Position numbers and translations under genes: made by a program. From Butyrivibrio sp. (lineage in GTDB: Bacteria > Bacillota > Clostridia > Lachnospirales > Lachnospiraceae), in contig JAILJR010000192.1 in NCBI GenBank assembly GCA_024694565.1, forward strand, positions 17,016 to 81,015: 64,000 nt of DNA, written 5' to 3'. Below, one piece after another: positions 61,780-64,000 of the stretch. The notes beneath the pieces are model-generated. The model was not told the origin of the DNA and searched no databases. It saw only the letters and a program-made list of their open reading frames with translations. Each line of letters begins with the position of its first letter. The first letter of the stretch is position 1.

Positions 61780-63240
61780 TTATCCACGGATAAGGTACCA
61801 TATGAATTTTAAATTAGTCACTATGTAACGCTTATATAGGCGGACGGGGTCTTTTATCAGGCGGTAGAGCCATTCAAGGCCGATCTTCTGAAGCCAGATT
61901 GGGGCTCTCTGGATGGTTCCGGCGTGGAAGTCAAAGCCGGCTCCGACGCCCATCATTACCGCGTTCACTCTGTCCCGGTGAGCCTTCATCCATTTTTCCT
62001 GCTTGGGTGCGCCAAGGCCTATCCAGACTATGTCGGCGCCGGAATCGTTGATGCGTTTAATGTCAGCTTCGTCCTCTTCCTTTGAAAGCTCCCTGAAAGG
62101 CGGGGAATAGAAGCCTCTTATATCCATGCCGGGATATTTTTTGGACAGATTCTCTTTAAGCTTCTCAAGAGTCTTTTCAGATGAGCCGTAGAAATAATGG
62201 GATATTTTACCGTCCATTGTATCCCTGAACATATTCTCCATAAAGTCGGGGCCTGCTACCCTCTCTGCCCCCGGGTTCCCACGAAGGCTTTCAAGTCTTG
62301 CAATCGGAGTTCCGTCGGGAAACAGAAGAGCTGCACCGTTCAATATATCCTTGTAAGACGGATCATCCTTGGCCATCACTGTCGTGTGGACGTTGGAGAA
62401 GCAGACATATTTTCCTTTCAGCTCCTCAAGGTGGTCACAGACATGCATCACTGCCTCTTCGGTTCTTGCAATGCAGTATTTAAGACCGAACAGATCAAAG
62501 CGCTCAGTCCTGACATATGCCGGTATGGTCGCATAGAATTCCACATCGGTAACTATGCCGCTTCTCACCTCATAGCCAAGGCTGTGGAGAGTCGTGAAGG
62601 TCCTGATGTCCCTCCTTTCCAGCTCCCTTGTCACCCTTTTGATCTCGTCCGCCGGAGTATCGCCTTTAATAAGGAGAGCACAGTCGTAATTTCCCTCCCT
62701 TATCTCTCTGGCAATAAGATCCATGTCGCCCACGGGAAAAGTGATGCGATAGCTCTTCATCGCCTCAGGGACGCCCCACTTCTTTAAATATCTTCTTCTG
62801 TAGAGCATCCTGAAAATGTAGCCATAGACAACACTGAGCAGCAGAAACAGCCCCACTACTATTCTGGAGGCCAGAACTGACTTCTGTGTGGTAAAGAGAT
62901 AAAGAATGAACAGAATCGTCAGAATGATGCGGCTCTTTACCAGCCGTATAAGATTGTCCACCGGATCCATTGCAACCACATTGGGTCCCCGGTAGTCGTA
63001 AGCAAAGAAAACTATGATCTGGAAGAGCAGCGCAGTCACGATCATACTCACATATATGCCGTAGCTGTACTCAAACCAGTTAACATAGTTGACAATGGCC
63101 TGATACCTGATTATAAATGCCGAAACAAAAGCTGCCATAATTGACAGCTCATCTATCAGAAGAGTCATCCTGTGCACCGAACGCCCTCTTCTGGTCTTGG
63201 AAAAGTCTCTGTTCATATTTAAATGCATTTTCCTTTGCAT
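61780..63240 (-). CDS. Membrane-anchored GT26 (WecG/TagA) glycosyltransferase with PHPT-type N-terminus
   Basis: A 486-residue fusion. Residues about 25-155 hold four membrane helices and about 165-245 a soluble Rossmann-like region, in the same order as the N-terminus of polyprenyl sugar-1-phosphate transferases, but the expected Bac_transf catalytic domain is replaced by GT26: FDLFGLKYCIARTEEA (about 252), PDGTPIARLES, ERVAGPDFMENMF, and GLGAPKQEKWM, ending with the typical membrane-facing RAPIWLQKIGLEWLYRLIKDP. GT26 enzymes add the second sugar (ManNAc, ManNAcA or similar) to undecaprenyl-PP-GlcNAc. ATG at 63240 is kept; ATG 63228 or 63216 are alternatives because no good site precedes 63240. 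Strong promoter upstream. Confidence 0.85.
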   Translation of the reverse strand: MQRKMHLNMNRDFSKTRRGRSVHRMTLLIDELSIMAAFVSAFIIRYQAIVNYVNWFEYSYGIYVSMIVTALLFQIIVFFAYDYRGPNVVAMDPVDNLIRLVKSRIILTILFILYLFTTQKSVLASRIVVGLFLLLSVVYGYIFRMLYRRRYLKKWGVPEAMKSYRITFPVGDMDLIAREIREGNYDCALLIKGDTPADEIKRVTRELERRDIRTFTTLHSLGYEVRSGIVTDVEFYATIPAYVRTERFDLFGLKYCIARTEEAVMHVCDHLEELKGKYVCFSNVHTTVMAKDDPSYKDILNGAALLFPDGTPIARLESLRGNPGAERVAGPDFMENMFRDTMDGKISHYFYGSSEKTLEKLKENLSKKYPGMDIRGFYSPPFRELSKEEDEADIKRINDSGADIVWIGLGAPKQEKWMKAHRDRVNAVMMGVGAGFDFHAGTIQRAPIWLQKIGLEWLYRLIKDPVRLYKRYIVTNLKFIWYLIRG

Positions 63241-63258
63241 GCCGGATTATTCTTTAAA

Positions 63259-63287
63259 ACTATAGCATATTCTTTTTATTGTTACAA
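63259..63287 (-). promoter_or_regulatory. Promoter of the GT26 fusion gene
   Basis: Minus strand TTGTAA, 17-nt spacer, TATAGT, about 18 nt before ATG 63240, giving a very short leader. Confidence 0.7.
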
Positions 63288-63325
63288 TTAAGCAATCAGG
63301 TGGCTCATCTTCATATAAAGCTACG

Positions 63326-63347
63326 GTTACAATTCAGTTGCCAGCCA
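63326..63347 (-). repeat. 22-bp dispersed motif, copy 2
   Basis: 21 of 22 bases match the copy at 8967-8988. It lies 38 bp upstream of the -35 box of the GT26 fusion gene. Confidence 0.5.
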
Positions 63348-63680
63348 ATGATTTTTATAATTGATTAAGATCAACATTCTAAAGCCGGACGCCATCCCTA
63401 TTGTGCCGAAACGCTGTTGTCATCTTTACTTTCCGACATTACCATCAGTGTATGGCAACTTTTTTTGAAGAAAAGCCAAATACAGATATCTCTTTTTGGT
63501 ACAATCCAAAATAAAGATGTACTCCGAAAGATCTCGATGCCTTTTTTTGAGAAAAACTCATTTTTGTATGTATGGAAAGACAGATTGAACATACAAAATC
63601 ACAAGATCTGATACTCGTATCATCTCTTTTTGAAGCACTTACTCTTTTACCTAAGCCATCTTTATGTTAGAATCGAGATT

Positions 63681-63750
63681 CAGATGGATGTATGTCTTTA
63701 TCTATATATAGGTCACAATCAGATGGATACATGCCTTTGACTACATAGGC
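63681..63750 (+). promoter_or_regulatory. Tandem repeat, period 39 bp, upstream of the plus-strand gene
   Basis: Two similar units start with CAGATGGAT (63681 and 63720) and end in ATAGG; within about 32 bp they differ at roughly seven positions. About 150 bp upstream of the divergent gene. A pair of regulator-binding sites is a reasonable reading. Confidence 0.4.
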
Positions 63751-63897
63751 TCGTATGTAAGCAGCATAATAAATTGGTATTAGTCAATAATTATGAAGTC
63801 ATTAACACATCAAGCGATATGACCTTCATTGAAACGATAGTTTATACATACCGATTTCTGTCCAAACGCCATCAAAAGATTTCAGGAGAACTTAAAA

Positions 63898-64000
63898 ATG
63901 GTCATTCAGTTTACAACAATTCTGTTTATTGTTCTATGTCTCATCATATTTAACATTGTGCCGAGGGGCTTTCGAAAGTATGCGCTCCTGGTGTTCAGTG
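63898..64000 (+). CDS. N-terminus of an MBOAT-like membrane protein, cut by window edge
   Basis: Only 34 codons are present, starting at ATG 63898 with AGGAG about 9 nt upstream. The sequence begins with a hydrophobic helix (FTTILFIVLCLIIFNIVP) followed by RGFRKYALLVFS, the opening layout of MBOAT acyltransferases. It is the only plus-strand gene seen and is divergent from the GT26 fusion. Too short for certainty. Confidence 0.5.
   Translation, partial: MVIQFTTILFIVLCLIIFNIVPRGFRKYALLVFS

Larger units (their letters stand above)
63241..63897. other. 657-bp divergent intergenic region
   Basis: Holds the minus-strand promoter for the GT26 fusion (63259-63287), the dispersed 22-mer (63326-63347), a 39-bp-period tandem repeat (63681-63750) and the ribosome site of the plus-strand gene at 63898. 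No plus-strand promoter is convincing, and a 64-codon minus-strand reading frame at 63398-63592 lacks any support as a gene. Confidence 0.5.

Noticed and set aside
63398..63592. 64-codon minus-strand reading frame in the divergent gap
   Set aside because: No ribosome site, promoter or recognisable motif; composition fits AT-rich intergenic DNA.
1..64000. CRISPR arrays, transposases, phage genes, tRNA or rRNA genes
   Set aside because: Looked for regular spaced repeats, transposase motifs and RNA gene signatures; none seen.

Overview
The window is an almost entirely minus-strand surface-glycan locus from a low-to-mid GC Firmicute. The AAGGAG-type ribosome binding sites, TTGACA/TATAAT-like promoters, LytR-CpsA-Psr attachment enzyme, GH25 cell-wall hydrolase and many DUF6056-like membrane proteins suggest a Lachnospiraceae member (Butyrivibrio/Pseudobutyrivibrio-like). 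That assignment is an inference from gene content. 45 genes read right to left, and one truncated gene at the right edge reads left to right. I see no tRNA, rRNA, transposase or CRISPR array.

Right part (about 36.6-63.2 kb, transcribed leftward): a membrane-anchored GT26 fusion; two MBOAT acyltransferases with SGNH-type partners; a Wzy/ligase-like polymerase; a PseC-like and a StrS-like sugar aminotransferase; a polyprenyl-phosphate sugar-1-phosphate transferase; three Dpm1-like GT2 enzymes; several GT-C-like polytopic proteins; two FAD oxidoreductases; a radical SAM/SPASM protein; and an SGNH lipoprotein. This looks like a machine that builds, polymerises and decorates a glycan on the outer face of the membrane using polyprenyl-phosphate sugars.

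Middle part (about 19.6-36.6 kb): uridine kinase, a two-gene DUF6077-like membrane pair, a third MBOAT/SGNH pair, more GT-C-like proteins, and a large anchored GH25 hydrolase with an acidic tyrosine-rich cytoplasmic tail. A 209-bp foldback repeat lies between the hydrolase and the next gene, and a deleted 80-bp relative lies near 42 kb.

Left part (0-19.5 kb): rfbB, rfbA, an anchored Ser/Gly-rich protein, rfbC (rfbD is absent), a Wzm/Wzt-type ABC exporter whose ATPase has a C-terminal sugar-binding-like domain, a methyltransferase-kinase-like protein resembling a WbdD chain terminator in layout, four GT2 glycosyltransferases (three of them tandem-domain types), phosphoglucomutase, a second initiating sugar transferase, and the LCP enzyme. 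Together these can make a dTDP-sugar-containing chain on undecaprenyl phosphate, cap it, export it and attach it to the wall. The most interesting items are the putative methyltransferase-kinase/Wzt capping module, the GT26 fusion, the foldback element, and repeated regulatory hairpins and possibly leaderless genes.
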